From: a bacterium
GTDB taxonomy: Bacteria; Zhuqueibacterota; Zhuqueibacteria; Residuimicrobiales; Residuimicrobiaceae
Direction: 5' to 3'
DNA length: 64,000 nt
NCBI GenBank assembly: GCA_029565685.1
Contig: JAKQNR010000022.1
Location: 372,001-436,000, forward strand
Shown here: piece by piece, positions 49,824 to 58,341 of the stretch
Layout of the letters: each line of letters starts with the position of its first letter
Numbering within the stretch: the first letter of the stretch is position 1
Made by a program: the position numbers and the translations under genes
Notes under the pieces: model-generated
Told to the model about the DNA's origin: nothing
Seen by the model: only the letters and a program-made list of their open reading frames with translations
The model's database searches: none

Positions 49824-51779
49824 TTAGCGTAGCAGCAGAACGGTCTGCCACGGAGACAGCCGCAGAGCCGCACGGCCGGATTCATCACGGGCAGCGGCGG
49901 TGATTTCCGCCGTCACTGGGTCCAACTTTATCCAGTCGCCGATGTTCGTCGCAGTGACCACGCCTTGCCACTCCTGATCGTCCACATTTGTCAGTTGCAG
50001 AATCTGACGCCCCTCTCTTTGAAAGCGGCTCACCACCATCTTTCCCGACCACGGTTCAGGAAGAAATTCCGGCTTTATGGCCAGGATCAGATCAGCCCCT
50101 GAAACTGGCGCCAGACCATCGTCTCTCATCAGCACGCCACCCCGATTGCGAAACAGGGCTAATTTTTTTTCTGTCCCTGGCTCTAGAGTGCAACCGGCCG
50201 GTATCAATAACGCGTTACTGCTCAGATCGCCGATGCGCAATACGCCGTTGGCGTCCACCACCGCTGTAGCCAGCCACTCATGATCCACCAGAAGAAAGTT
50301 GATCTGATGCTGTTGCAGGGTCTGTCCAAGGAGCATGAACGAATCGACGATCTTGCGCGCTCGCGTCGATTGATTTTGCAGCGATAAATATTCTCCTTGG
50401 GGTCGATATTCTTCCCATAGATCCCGAATCGGATAATAGAGCAGAACAGAAGCGCTAGGCCGGCTGTCGGCCAACAGTGCGTTCAACCTGCCGACGAAAT
50501 CCCCATACGCTTTGACCTCTTCAGCCGGCCGCTGATCGATGTCATAATACAGAGTAAAATCAGTAACTCCCCACGCCGCCTGCCAGGCTGCGGTTGCGCG
50601 CATTTTGTCCAATGAAGCCGGTCCGCGACCGTTCAGGGTTTGTTCAAAATCGCTGACCTCGGTCATGACGTGCCGCCGGCCGTTGAGAATAACTGCGGAC
50701 AAAGGCAATGCCGCTGTGAGCCAGCCCTGGTGCACCACCTCCTGCGGATCAGAGGAGAGCATGTCCAGACCGGGTATATCCATGCGTCCCAGCACTTTAA
50801 GGGCATTACCCTCCAGCGGAACATGGTGGACGAGCGACTCTTCGCGCAGGGTGTGGCCGGATGAAGCGACTCTGTTTTGAGCGCACCATTTCTGTAAAGC
50901 GCCGAAATACCGTTCACTGACCAGGTCCGCAACCAGCGACCAGAACCGGCGGCGCACTGAACGGTCTTTTTCTTCATCGCCGCTGAACAAGCTGAGCCGT
51001 TGATTCTGCAACTTTTGACCGTATTTCTGCTGATAACGCTCCTCCAGGTCGTAGACCCAAGGAACAGACGGCAATTCCGGCAAAGTCGAATCCACGTTGT
51101 CTACGATCGGCACTTTGGATCGAGACGGTTCAGATATCTGACCGAGATCGACGGCGATGAGGGAGGGTTCGTCAGTGAAAAAAGCCCTGATGTTGTATCG
51201 CTGCAGATTCTGCAAGCGTAGAAGATATTGATCATGAGTCGACCGGATGAAGGATTGCACCGCGCGGTCGTCCATGATGTTGATGTACCGGCGCACCGCA
51301 TAAAAGTTGTTCGCTGCGTGAGTGTATTCGAAAGCCGAGCGCAGGAGAAACGGAGAGGATCGCCTGGCATCATAGGCCAACTCCTGCGCTTCATACTGCG
51401 GATTTTTTTCCAACACCAGTCCACCTGCGGCGCCGGACGGATAGCCCTGCTCATCATAGATCCAGAAAATCAACCCAGCCTCTTGGCCGTTGTGCAGCCC
51501 CTGGATCAGCGTCTGCCAGTGCGCATCGCTGCGCAGATATTCCTCAAATGCCACATTGACCACCAATCCGCCCAGGCCGCGTTCACGAAATGAGCGCATA
51601 GCCTCTGGAGTGGCACGGTCAGGAGGTATGCCATGGATGATTTTGAGCGGACGGTCTTGGGGCAATGGATTCCGCCATCGCGCTAGCCAGGCTTCGGGCA
51701 AAGGATCGCCGCCGGCATGCAACATGGGTGCGACCATCAAACTTGCGGCCAAAGAAAAAAGACAAAGATTTCGATGCAT
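49824..51779 (-). CDS. Secreted GH106-like glycoside hydrolase (putative)
   Basis: The 651-residue protein has a signal peptide (LCLFSLAASLMVAPMLHAGG). Residues ~40-120 (RPLKIIHGIPPDRATPEAMR, GLGGLVVNV, and WIYDEQGYPSGAAGG at 106-120) match the start of the barrel in GH106-type alpha-L-rhamnosidases and relatives. Acidic residues in FFTDEPSL and the MDIPGLDMLSSDPQEV block fit an active-site face. The C-terminal part (NALLIPAGCTLEPGTEKKLALFRNRGGVLMRDDG) looks like a GH42-type amidotransferase-like domain plus a short beta domain. It is shorter than many GH106 enzymes, so a sister family is possible. It lies 106 bases downstream of the minus-strand GH38, in the same direction. Confidence 0.7.
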   Translation of the reverse strand: MHRNLCLFSLAASLMVAPMLHAGGDPLPEAWLARWRNPLPQDRPLKIIHGIPPDRATPEAMRSFRERGLGGLVVNVAFEEYLRSDAHWQTLIQGLHNGQEAGLIFWIYDEQGYPSGAAGGLVLEKNPQYEAQELAYDARRSSPFLLRSAFEYTHAANNFYAVRRYINIMDDRAVQSFIRSTHDQYLLRLQNLQRYNIRAFFTDEPSLIAVDLGQISEPSRSKVPIVDNVDSTLPELPSVPWVYDLEERYQQKYGQKLQNQRLSLFSGDEEKDRSVRRRFWSLVADLVSERYFGALQKWCAQNRVASSGHTLREESLVHHVPLEGNALKVLGRMDIPGLDMLSSDPQEVVHQGWLTAALPLSAVILNGRRHVMTEVSDFEQTLNGRGPASLDKMRATAAWQAAWGVTDFTLYYDIDQRPAEEVKAYGDFVGRLNALLADSRPSASVLLYYPIRDLWEEYRPQGEYLSLQNQSTRARKIVDSFMLLGQTLQQHQINFLLVDHEWLATAVVDANGVLRIGDLSSNALLIPAGCTLEPGTEKKLALFRNRGGVLMRDDGLAPVSGADLILAIKPEFLPEPWSGKMVVSRFQREGRQILQLTNVDDQEWQGVVTATNIGDWIKLDPVTAEITAAARDESGRAALRLSPWQTVLLLR

Positions 51780-51885
51780 AGAACGCCTCTTTGAATGGAT
51801 TTAGCGTCGCACCCAGGTTAACTGGAGCTGCAATACAGGAGCATTCAAGCCTGGCCCCATCATCAAACTGGACGTTTGTTTCAGT

Positions 51886-54402
51886 CTACTCCAATAGAAA
51901 CGTCGCGATCTCATGCGGCGCGCATTCGCAACGGATGCGGCCGTTCTGTGGATGCAGTTGCTCAATCGGTCGTTCCAGCAGATCCGTTTTATGGACCTTG
52001 CGGACATGCGCCGGCAGATGGAGTTCAACCGAGTGGCGGCGGCCGGTGGTTTCAAATCCCCGGACAATCACGCCTTTTCCAGTTAGCGCGGGTTTCAAGG
52101 CTGTCATGATAAAGCCCGGCGAAAAAGAAAGAAAGGGCTTGGTCGTTTTCCTTCCTGGTCTCGCCACTAGAGGCACATTGAAAGATTGGCCCGAAGAAAA
52201 CAGGTCAGCTTTTTCCCAGCCGCCGGCGTGGCTTTTGAGGGAATAGAAAAATCGGTGCGTGCCATGTTCAGCTGCAAGTTGGGTCTGTGTGCTGGATTCA
52301 TATCCGGGAACCTTTTTGCGTAAACCGGCTTTTTGATAATAGGTATAATTGCGGAAGGCACGAAGCAGCGCCATTTCCAACCGGGCGCCCTGTAACCAAT
52401 AGCCTGGAGTGCCTTTATTGAGCAGGGCAACGCCATGCAGGCCGTCTGAGCAATCGACCCAGGTCTGCGCCGCATAATGACCTTCGGGTCTCGGCGTTGC
52501 CGCGAACGGCGTCTCATACGTCCGTTCGATCTTGTCCGCTTGCAGGGTGAGGGGGAACGACACTTTGATCATGACGTCTCCGCCGGAGAAATCTTCTAGG
52601 CAGGTCGCGAAATCGATTCGGGGCAGGTGATGATACAGTCTGACCTCGCGCTGCAGCCGGCAGTCTTGAAAGGGGCTGATAACAGAGAGGGCCGTGCCCA
52701 AAGCATCCTGTGTGCATACTATGGAGGCAGCGGCATATTCCGCAGTGGATTTTTCTACGCCGGTTAGATAGAGAGGCCCTTCCAGATCAGGATTCTCTTC
52801 CTGCATGGCGATGACCGCGTTCCCAGGGCCCCGCAGCAGTTCGTGGTCGAGCTTTTTATCATAGATGGATATCAGATCGCCGGTGACTGGATCCCATTTG
52901 ATTGAAAAAAATTCATTTTCCAGGCGATTCGTTTTCAAAGAGGGTTTTCTCTCCGGCGCTGGGACAATACGGTAGCAGACAGCGGAAAGAGGCGGCAGAT
53001 TCTGTGCCAGCCAAACCCAGGCTGGACCTTCCTCATCGTCCGTCTCTGTCATCAGGCGCAACGGATGAAGAACGCCTTGCTCATCCTGTAGTGCAAAGGA
53101 AGAGCTTGCAGGCAGGCCGAGTTCCGCGGCAGGCACGCTGCACAACTCGGTTCGAGGAAAAGACAGTGTGTTCAGAATGGTGAGATATCCGGTTTTATCG
53201 GCTTGCCAGAAATTGCAGGCGATCGCTCTTGATTGTTTCAACACCGCCTGCTGTTCCGCCATGGCGTTTTCATAAACCGTATCGTGATGACTGCCGCCGA
53301 TGATATCGTGAAAATGAGTAAAAAGCAGCCTTTCCCATAGGTGTTGCATGGTCTCAGCGGGATAGGTGGATCCATTCAGGGAGGCCAGGGTTGCTATGAC
53401 CTCTGCATTGAACATCCAGGCTTCAGCGGCTCGATTGCGCTTTTTCAATTCAATACGATTGTCGAAAGTGCCGCGCAGGTCGGCGGCGCGATAGGGAGGA
53501 TTGAAATCCCAATCCAGCCTGGGCAGATCTTGGGCAGAGGCCGCAATCAAGTTCATGTATTCCGTTGCCGTCACTACATGCATCTCTGCATCCGCCAAGC
53601 CGTAGGGCGTCAGCAGCTCTTTGGTTTTCTCTTTAATCGTATCGAATTTTTCCGGCAAACGGGCTACGTCGCTGCCAAAAGGCACCAGAACATGACCGGA
53701 AGACTGATGCGCCAGATTGATTTCCAGCTGCTTGGAACTGAAATCATAACCTCCAGCCAGCCAATGAGTTAGAATTTCAGAGCCATCTGGCGATCGCCAA
53801 TAGAAATTGGTCGGCATGGCGGCAAAATCCCTTTCGATTGGAATATCCCGCCAAAAAAAGTTATATTCATACCCGCTACGCGCAAGAATTTGCGGCATTT
53901 GCGGGATTTGTCCAAAGGTGTCTATGAACCAGCCGCAGCGTGAGCGCACGCCGAATGTTTCGTTCAGCCATTGCTGTCCCACCAGAATCTGTCGGATCAA
54001 AGCCTCACCGCACGGCTCTGCCACCTCTGGCATGACGAGCAGACCGCCGACCAGGGCCAGCCGGTTTTGTTCCAGCATGGTCCTGAAAAGCGCTTTCTCC
54101 TCATCTGAGCAGCTGTTCCAGTAGTCTCGAATGAGATAGACCTGATCCTGAGTAAAGCGGAACTCGGGACTCTCCTTGAACAGTTTCATGGCGCTGTCCA
54201 TGATCTCCCGAGTCCAGGAACGCGTGGTCGCGTAGCTCCAGTACCACTCTACATCAATATGCGAATGGGGCATTATATGAAAAGTGCGGTTTGCGCTTTT
54301 TGGCTCCTCTGCCAGGGCGATCGTCGTGAAGGCCATAACGATTAGAGCCCCGAACAGGCTTTTTCCCAGGAAGGATAGAGCCGCTTCTATCGTTGGAATC
54401 AT
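51886..54402 (-). CDS. GH38-family alpha-mannosidase, copy 2
   Basis: This 838-residue secreted protein (signal GKSLFGALIVMAFTTIALAEE) has GH38 motifs His48/Asp50 in MPHSHIDVEWYW, nucleophile Asp161 in GWFIDTFGQ and FTHFHDIIGGSHHDTVY, followed by the C-terminal beta-sandwich. The D-V-E-W variant after the first zinc pair and the IDTFGQ motif set it apart from copy 1 (HIDPVW, PDTFGH), so the copies belong to different subfamilies and probably cut different mannose linkages. It is the promoter-proximal gene of a two-gene minus-strand unit with the GH106-like enzyme. Confidence 0.9.
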   Translation of the reverse strand: MIPTIEAALSFLGKSLFGALIVMAFTTIALAEEPKSANRTFHIMPHSHIDVEWYWSYATTRSWTREIMDSAMKLFKESPEFRFTQDQVYLIRDYWNSCSDEEKALFRTMLEQNRLALVGGLLVMPEVAEPCGEALIRQILVGQQWLNETFGVRSRCGWFIDTFGQIPQMPQILARSGYEYNFFWRDIPIERDFAAMPTNFYWRSPDGSEILTHWLAGGYDFSSKQLEINLAHQSSGHVLVPFGSDVARLPEKFDTIKEKTKELLTPYGLADAEMHVVTATEYMNLIAASAQDLPRLDWDFNPPYRAADLRGTFDNRIELKKRNRAAEAWMFNAEVIATLASLNGSTYPAETMQHLWERLLFTHFHDIIGGSHHDTVYENAMAEQQAVLKQSRAIACNFWQADKTGYLTILNTLSFPRTELCSVPAAELGLPASSSFALQDEQGVLHPLRLMTETDDEEGPAWVWLAQNLPPLSAVCYRIVPAPERKPSLKTNRLENEFFSIKWDPVTGDLISIYDKKLDHELLRGPGNAVIAMQEENPDLEGPLYLTGVEKSTAEYAAASIVCTQDALGTALSVISPFQDCRLQREVRLYHHLPRIDFATCLEDFSGGDVMIKVSFPLTLQADKIERTYETPFAATPRPEGHYAAQTWVDCSDGLHGVALLNKGTPGYWLQGARLEMALLRAFRNYTYYQKAGLRKKVPGYESSTQTQLAAEHGTHRFFYSLKSHAGGWEKADLFSSGQSFNVPLVARPGRKTTKPFLSFSPGFIMTALKPALTGKGVIVRGFETTGRRHSVELHLPAHVRKVHKTDLLERPIEQLHPQNGRIRCECAPHEIATFLLE

Positions 54403-54674
54403 AGAGCATCCTTTTAGCTTGACATCGTGTTTTGCAGCCTTTTTGGGATAAGGGATGGACCTTGCTGAGAGACAACGGATTCAATATAGTCATTCGCCAT
54501 TTGGAATTCCATGATAATTTCGTAGAGCGATTGCCGAACCGGCAACATGGGATGTCTGATAAAAAATGATTGAGTATGGCCGGCAAATGCATTACTTTAT
54601 CGATGCAGGGGGAATAGTCGTCTTTACAGGCATCGAACCAGAGCAGTTTCTGCTTCCATTTTTACAGGCATAAC
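54403..54674. other. Divergent intergenic region with direct repeat and small hairpin
   Basis: This 272-base gap lies between divergent GH38 (-) and transglutaminase-like (+) genes. It contains a small hairpin, TTGCCG-AAC-CGGCAA (54531-54545), and two copies of TTTACAGGCAT (54623-54633 and 54661-54671). The second copy overlaps the ribosome-binding area of the + strand gene. I see no credible gene. Promoters for both directions should lie here but no clear -35/-10 pair stands out. Confidence 0.45.
54623..54671 (+). repeat. Direct repeat TTTACAGGCAT, two copies
   Basis: The 11-base unit occurs at 54623-54633 and 54661-54671, start to start 38 bases apart, just upstream of the ATG at 54675. 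The second copy supplies the ACAGG that may serve as ribosome-binding site, so a regulator bound here could block translation or transcription. Confidence 0.35.
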
Positions 54675-57317
54675 ATGAGAAGAGCCTTGATCGCGATTCT
54701 TGTACTTCTCCTGACAAGCTGTGCTGAAAAGCAGCCGAACCGGCTGTATGATGGCGCTCTACGGCAAGCCGTAGCACGTCAGTTGGAGGTTCAAAAGCAG
54801 TTGGGCCGGAACCGGTCTGCAGCCCTTTTTGCAGTATTGGCAGGCCATCTCACCGACGCCGAGCGTGATGCCCTGCACTGGCTTTATGCCTGGATGCCGC
54901 TCAGCGATCTGGCGGATTACGATGGCCTGTTCTACCTTCGTCAGGTGCGCACCACTTTGCTGGCCCGTCAAGAGATGCCCTGGGGCGCATCCCTGCCACA
55001 GAATCTTTTCCTTCATTTTGTCCTGCCATTGCGGGTTAACAATGAAAACTTGGATACCGCACGAACAGTCTTTTACCGCATGCTCAAGCCTCGTATCGCC
55101 GGGCTGACACTGCGTCAGGCCGCGCTGGAGGTCAACCATTGGTGTCACGAGCACGTCACCTATCGAAGCTCGGATAGCCGCACCTCCAGCCCGTTGGCCA
55201 CGATGAAAAATGCTCTGGGCCGCTGCGGCGAGGAATCGGTTTTCACGGTTTCAGCCTTGCGAGCTGTCGGCATTCCGGCCCGGCAAGTGTACGTGCCGCG
55301 CTGGGCGCACACCGATGACAATCATGCCTGGGTGGAAGTCTGGTTGGATGGTCGATGGTATTTTTTAGGCGCCTGTGAACCTGATCCGGACCTGAACATG
55401 GGATGGTTCAAAGAGGCGGCGCGTCGCGCCATGCAGGTGCACACGCGGGTGATGGGGCCCTACGTGGGGCCGGAAGAGCTTTTGGCTGCAAGTCCGCGCC
55501 ACCGTGAGATCAATGTACTGTCCCGCTATGCACAGGTCAAACCGTTGGCAGTGCGAACTATAACCGATACCGGTCTGATTGTCAAGGATGCTCAGGTTTC
55601 GTTCGGGCTGTATAATTACGGCGAATTTTATTCTCTGGCCAAACGAACGACCAATGCCGATGGCTGCTGCTCCCTGCATACCGGTTTCGGCGATTTGCTG
55701 ATTTGGGCCCATTGCCGAGATCTAGTGGGTTATTGCAAAGCACAGGTTGCCGCGCAGGACACCGTGATCCTCCGTCTCGCACCTTTTTCCAGCCAGAGCC
55801 GGATCGTTGATTTGGATTTTTCGCCGCCCATCTCTCTTCCCGCTCTTGACGATACCATCCCGCCGCAAACCTATGAGCGGCACCGGAAGCGTCTGCGCCA
55901 TGAGGACAGTCTGCGCGCTGCTTATGAAGCGACTTTTATGGATTCCTGCAGCGCCATTCGCTTGGCGCACGATCTGGATCTGCCGGCTGACACCCTCTGG
56001 ACCTTCTTGTCGGCCAGCCGCGGCAATCATCAAGAAATCCTCCGCTTTATTAGCCACGCGCGTCATAATCATCGGCGTCTGCTGTGGCCCATGTTGCGGG
56101 TTCTCTCAGAAAAAGATTTGCGGGATGCCAGAGCGGAGGTTCTGCTCGATCATCTGATGACTGCTGCAAAAACGGCAGTCGTAGAGCGCGATCCGGAGTT
56201 TTATGTTCGCTATGTCCTTAATCCGCGTCTGCGCAATGAGCGGTTGAGCTCCTGGCGAAGCTTGATAGTGAATGATCTGAGTCCCACCATGCGGGATTCC
56301 GCGGTCGGCGATCCGGAGCTGGCCGTTGATTGGGTGAAAAGGCGCCTTCGCCTGGATGAACAGGCCAATTACTATCATGTGCCGTTGACGCCCACAGGCG
56401 TTTGGGAACTGCGCGTGGCTGATGCGCTATCGCGTGATCTGTTTTTCATCGCCCTTTGTCGCAGCCTTGGCATTCCCGCGCGCCTCGATCCGCTGTTCGA
56501 AACGCCGCAGTATTGCCCTGCCGGGTCGCACCAGTGGCGCACCGTCTGCTGGAATACGGAGATCGCTTTGCCGGCGGAAACCGCAAACCTACTTTTATCT
56601 TCACGAGATTCTTCAATCCTGAACCCGCAATATGGAACCCATTTCACCCTGGCACGATATCAAAATAACGCTTACACCACATTAATGTTGGAGGGATTGT
56701 CTTTGCAGAACGCTCCGGTGCCGTTGAGAGTGCCTGAGGGGGAGTATCTGGCGATCACGGGCAACCGTCAGCCGGATGGCGCTGTGCTCACCCGCATGAT
56801 GTTTTTCCATTTAGCGCCTGGCAATGAAAAACCTCTGCCGTTGTCCTGGCGGCATGCGCCTGTGGTTAAGGACTCCCTGGCCGTTTTGCCCCCGGCATCC
56901 CGGCTGCACGGCGACCACGGCGCAGAGATCGACTTGAATGAACTTGCGCGTGATCGCGGTTTGATCCTCGCCTGGCTGGATCCGGGTCGTGAGCCATCTC
57001 AGCATGTACTGCGAGAATGGCAGGATCTGCGCCCATTGTATGAGAACTGGAGCGTCGCCATCATCGCGTGCGTCCAAAAGTCCCAGAGGGAGAGTCTGAA
57101 AGCGTACCGCCTTCCCAAACAGCTGCAGGTTTTACCGGATCCGGAAAACGGTTTGCGCCGCAGCATAGAGTCCTCCCTTGGCTCTGTTGCGCTGCAGGAG
57201 GAACCGGTATTGCTGTTTATTGACAGGAAAGAGAGAATCATGCTGATCCATCAAGGCTACCAGATCGGTGTGGGTCAACGTCTTTTACAGTACATGGCGC
57301 GGACAGCAATTCCCTAA
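54675..57317 (+). CDS. Transglutaminase-like lipoprotein with C-terminal thioredoxin-like domain
   Basis: This 880-residue lipoprotein (signal ALIAILVLLLTSC, lipidated at Cys16) has a transglutaminase-like core with a full Cys-His-Asp set: Cys184 in GRCGEES, His217 in DNHAWVEVW and Asp237 in GACEPDPDL. A second, degenerate transglutaminase-like stretch occurs near residues 560-640 (VADALSRDLFFIALCRSLGIPARLDPLFE). Residues ~750-880 look like a thioredoxin fold without CxxC (GLILAWLDPGREPSQHVLREW, EPVLLFIDRKERIM). The family includes proteases and amide-forming enzymes of the envelope; the reaction here is not predictable. The nitroreductase gene follows 76 bases downstream. Confidence 0.85.
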   Translation: MRRALIAILVLLLTSCAEKQPNRLYDGALRQAVARQLEVQKQLGRNRSAALFAVLAGHLTDAERDALHWLYAWMPLSDLADYDGLFYLRQVRTTLLARQEMPWGASLPQNLFLHFVLPLRVNNENLDTARTVFYRMLKPRIAGLTLRQAALEVNHWCHEHVTYRSSDSRTSSPLATMKNALGRCGEESVFTVSALRAVGIPARQVYVPRWAHTDDNHAWVEVWLDGRWYFLGACEPDPDLNMGWFKEAARRAMQVHTRVMGPYVGPEELLAASPRHREINVLSRYAQVKPLAVRTITDTGLIVKDAQVSFGLYNYGEFYSLAKRTTNADGCCSLHTGFGDLLIWAHCRDLVGYCKAQVAAQDTVILRLAPFSSQSRIVDLDFSPPISLPALDDTIPPQTYERHRKRLRHEDSLRAAYEATFMDSCSAIRLAHDLDLPADTLWTFLSASRGNHQEILRFISHARHNHRRLLWPMLRVLSEKDLRDARAEVLLDHLMTAAKTAVVERDPEFYVRYVLNPRLRNERLSSWRSLIVNDLSPTMRDSAVGDPELAVDWVKRRLRLDEQANYYHVPLTPTGVWELRVADALSRDLFFIALCRSLGIPARLDPLFETPQYCPAGSHQWRTVCWNTEIALPAETANLLLSSRDSSILNPQYGTHFTLARYQNNAYTTLMLEGLSLQNAPVPLRVPEGEYLAITGNRQPDGAVLTRMMFFHLAPGNEKPLPLSWRHAPVVKDSLAVLPPASRLHGDHGAEIDLNELARDRGLILAWLDPGREPSQHVLREWQDLRPLYENWSVAIIACVQKSQRESLKAYRLPKQLQVLPDPENGLRRSIESSLGSVALQEEPVLLFIDRKERIMLIHQGYQIGVGQRLLQYMARTAIP

Positions 57318-57393
57318 GAGAACTATTGGGCCCTCGACCATTTTAAACATTATCCTGTTAATCATAAGAAGATTTATGAAAAGGAGGGAGGTC

Positions 57394-58035
57394 ATGAGAA
57401 CGCGTGTACTGTTTCTTTTCGTCTTTGCCCTGCTGATTGGGACCGATGCATGGGCGCAGCCCTCATCAAACCTGATCCGGTTGCCTGCGCCGGACACGAC
57501 CGGCGGTCGGCCGTTGATGCAGGTTTTAAAAGAACGCCGGTCCATTCGATCCTACAGTGATCGTGTTTTGTCCGACACAACATTGTCCAATCTGCTCTGG
57601 GCGGGTTTTGGCGTGAATCGGCCTGATGGCCGCCGAACGGCGCCCTCGGCGCGCAATCGCCAGGAGATCAATATTTATCTGTTCAAGCAGGATGGCGTGT
57701 TTATCTATCGGGCGGCGGAAAACGCCCTGGAGCGAATTTCAACCCAGGATCTGCGCAAATTGACCGGTTCGCAGGACTTTGTCGCCACGGCGCCGCTCAA
57801 CCTGCTCTATGTCGCGGACATGGCCAAATTGAATGGGGCTTCATCCGACGAGGCGGCTCTATACATCGGAGCGGACTGCGGGCTGATTGTAGAAAATGTC
57901 TATCTCTACTGCACATCTGAGGGGCTGGCCACGGTGGTTCGCGGTATGGTGAACCGATCCGCGCTGACCGATACGCTCAATCTGCCGGCGAACCAACGCA
58001 TTGTACTGGCACAGACCGTCGGTTATCCTCAATGA
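57394..58035 (+). CDS. Exported nitroreductase-family (SagB/ThcOx-type) protein
   Basis: The 213-residue product has a signal peptide (VLFLFVFALLIGTDAWAQ) and the nitroreductase fold motifs ERRSIRSYSDRVLSDTTLSNLLWAGFG, RTAPSARNRQEINIYL and DCGLIVENVYLYCTSEGLATVVRG. The fold binds FMN at a dimer interface. SagB-type members oxidise azoline rings and others reduce nitro groups or quinones. Export of an FMN enzyme is unusual but common in this family in FCB genomes. A GGAGGGAGG sequence sits just before the ATG at 57394; an ATG at 57376 is an alternative. Relation to the neighbouring transglutaminase-like protein is unknown. Confidence 0.85.
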   Translation: MRTRVLFLFVFALLIGTDAWAQPSSNLIRLPAPDTTGGRPLMQVLKERRSIRSYSDRVLSDTTLSNLLWAGFGVNRPDGRRTAPSARNRQEINIYLFKQDGVFIYRAAENALERISTQDLRKLTGSQDFVATAPLNLLYVADMAKLNGASSDEAALYIGADCGLIVENVYLYCTSEGLATVVRGMVNRSALTDTLNLPANQRIVLAQTVGYPQ

Positions 58036-58341
58036 AGGGGAGAATGTGATTTTTCCTCCTTCAACGGTCATCATGACCATCGTCTGCCCTTAACGTCTCG
58101 ACGGACGAAGAGGCTCTATCCGTGGATCACCATCTACCGGCTGTCACTCCCTGCGCTGGGACGAGAGATCCGCATTCGAAGAAACGATGGCAGCGGTAGG
58201 TGCTTTTACCGCATGCAGGCTATAGGCTTGGTGAAACCCATCGAGATGATGTTGTTGCCGTAAGCATGTATTTGACAGGGCGGCAAATAACATCCATACA
58301 ATCGATTTACTGTTGTTGAACTTTGCAAACAGGAGGCCGGT
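58036..58341 (+). other. 306-base intergenic region with promoter-like element
   Basis: No gene is evident. Just after the nitroreductase stop is a weak hairpin (TGAAGGGG pairing with CTCCTTCA, one G-U pair) without a T-run, and a short GGTCA-TCA-TGACC palindrome. A TTGACA at 58272-58277 with TACAAT at 58297-58302 precedes the GH109-like gene. The rest shows no structure I can name. Confidence 0.5.
58272..58302 (+). promoter_or_regulatory. Candidate sigma-70-type promoter
   Basis: A perfect TTGACA and a TACAAT are separated by 19 bases, slightly longer than ideal, 40 bases upstream of the ATG at 58342. This is the best -35/-10 pair seen in the window and would drive the GH109-like gene alone. 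Confidence 0.4.
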
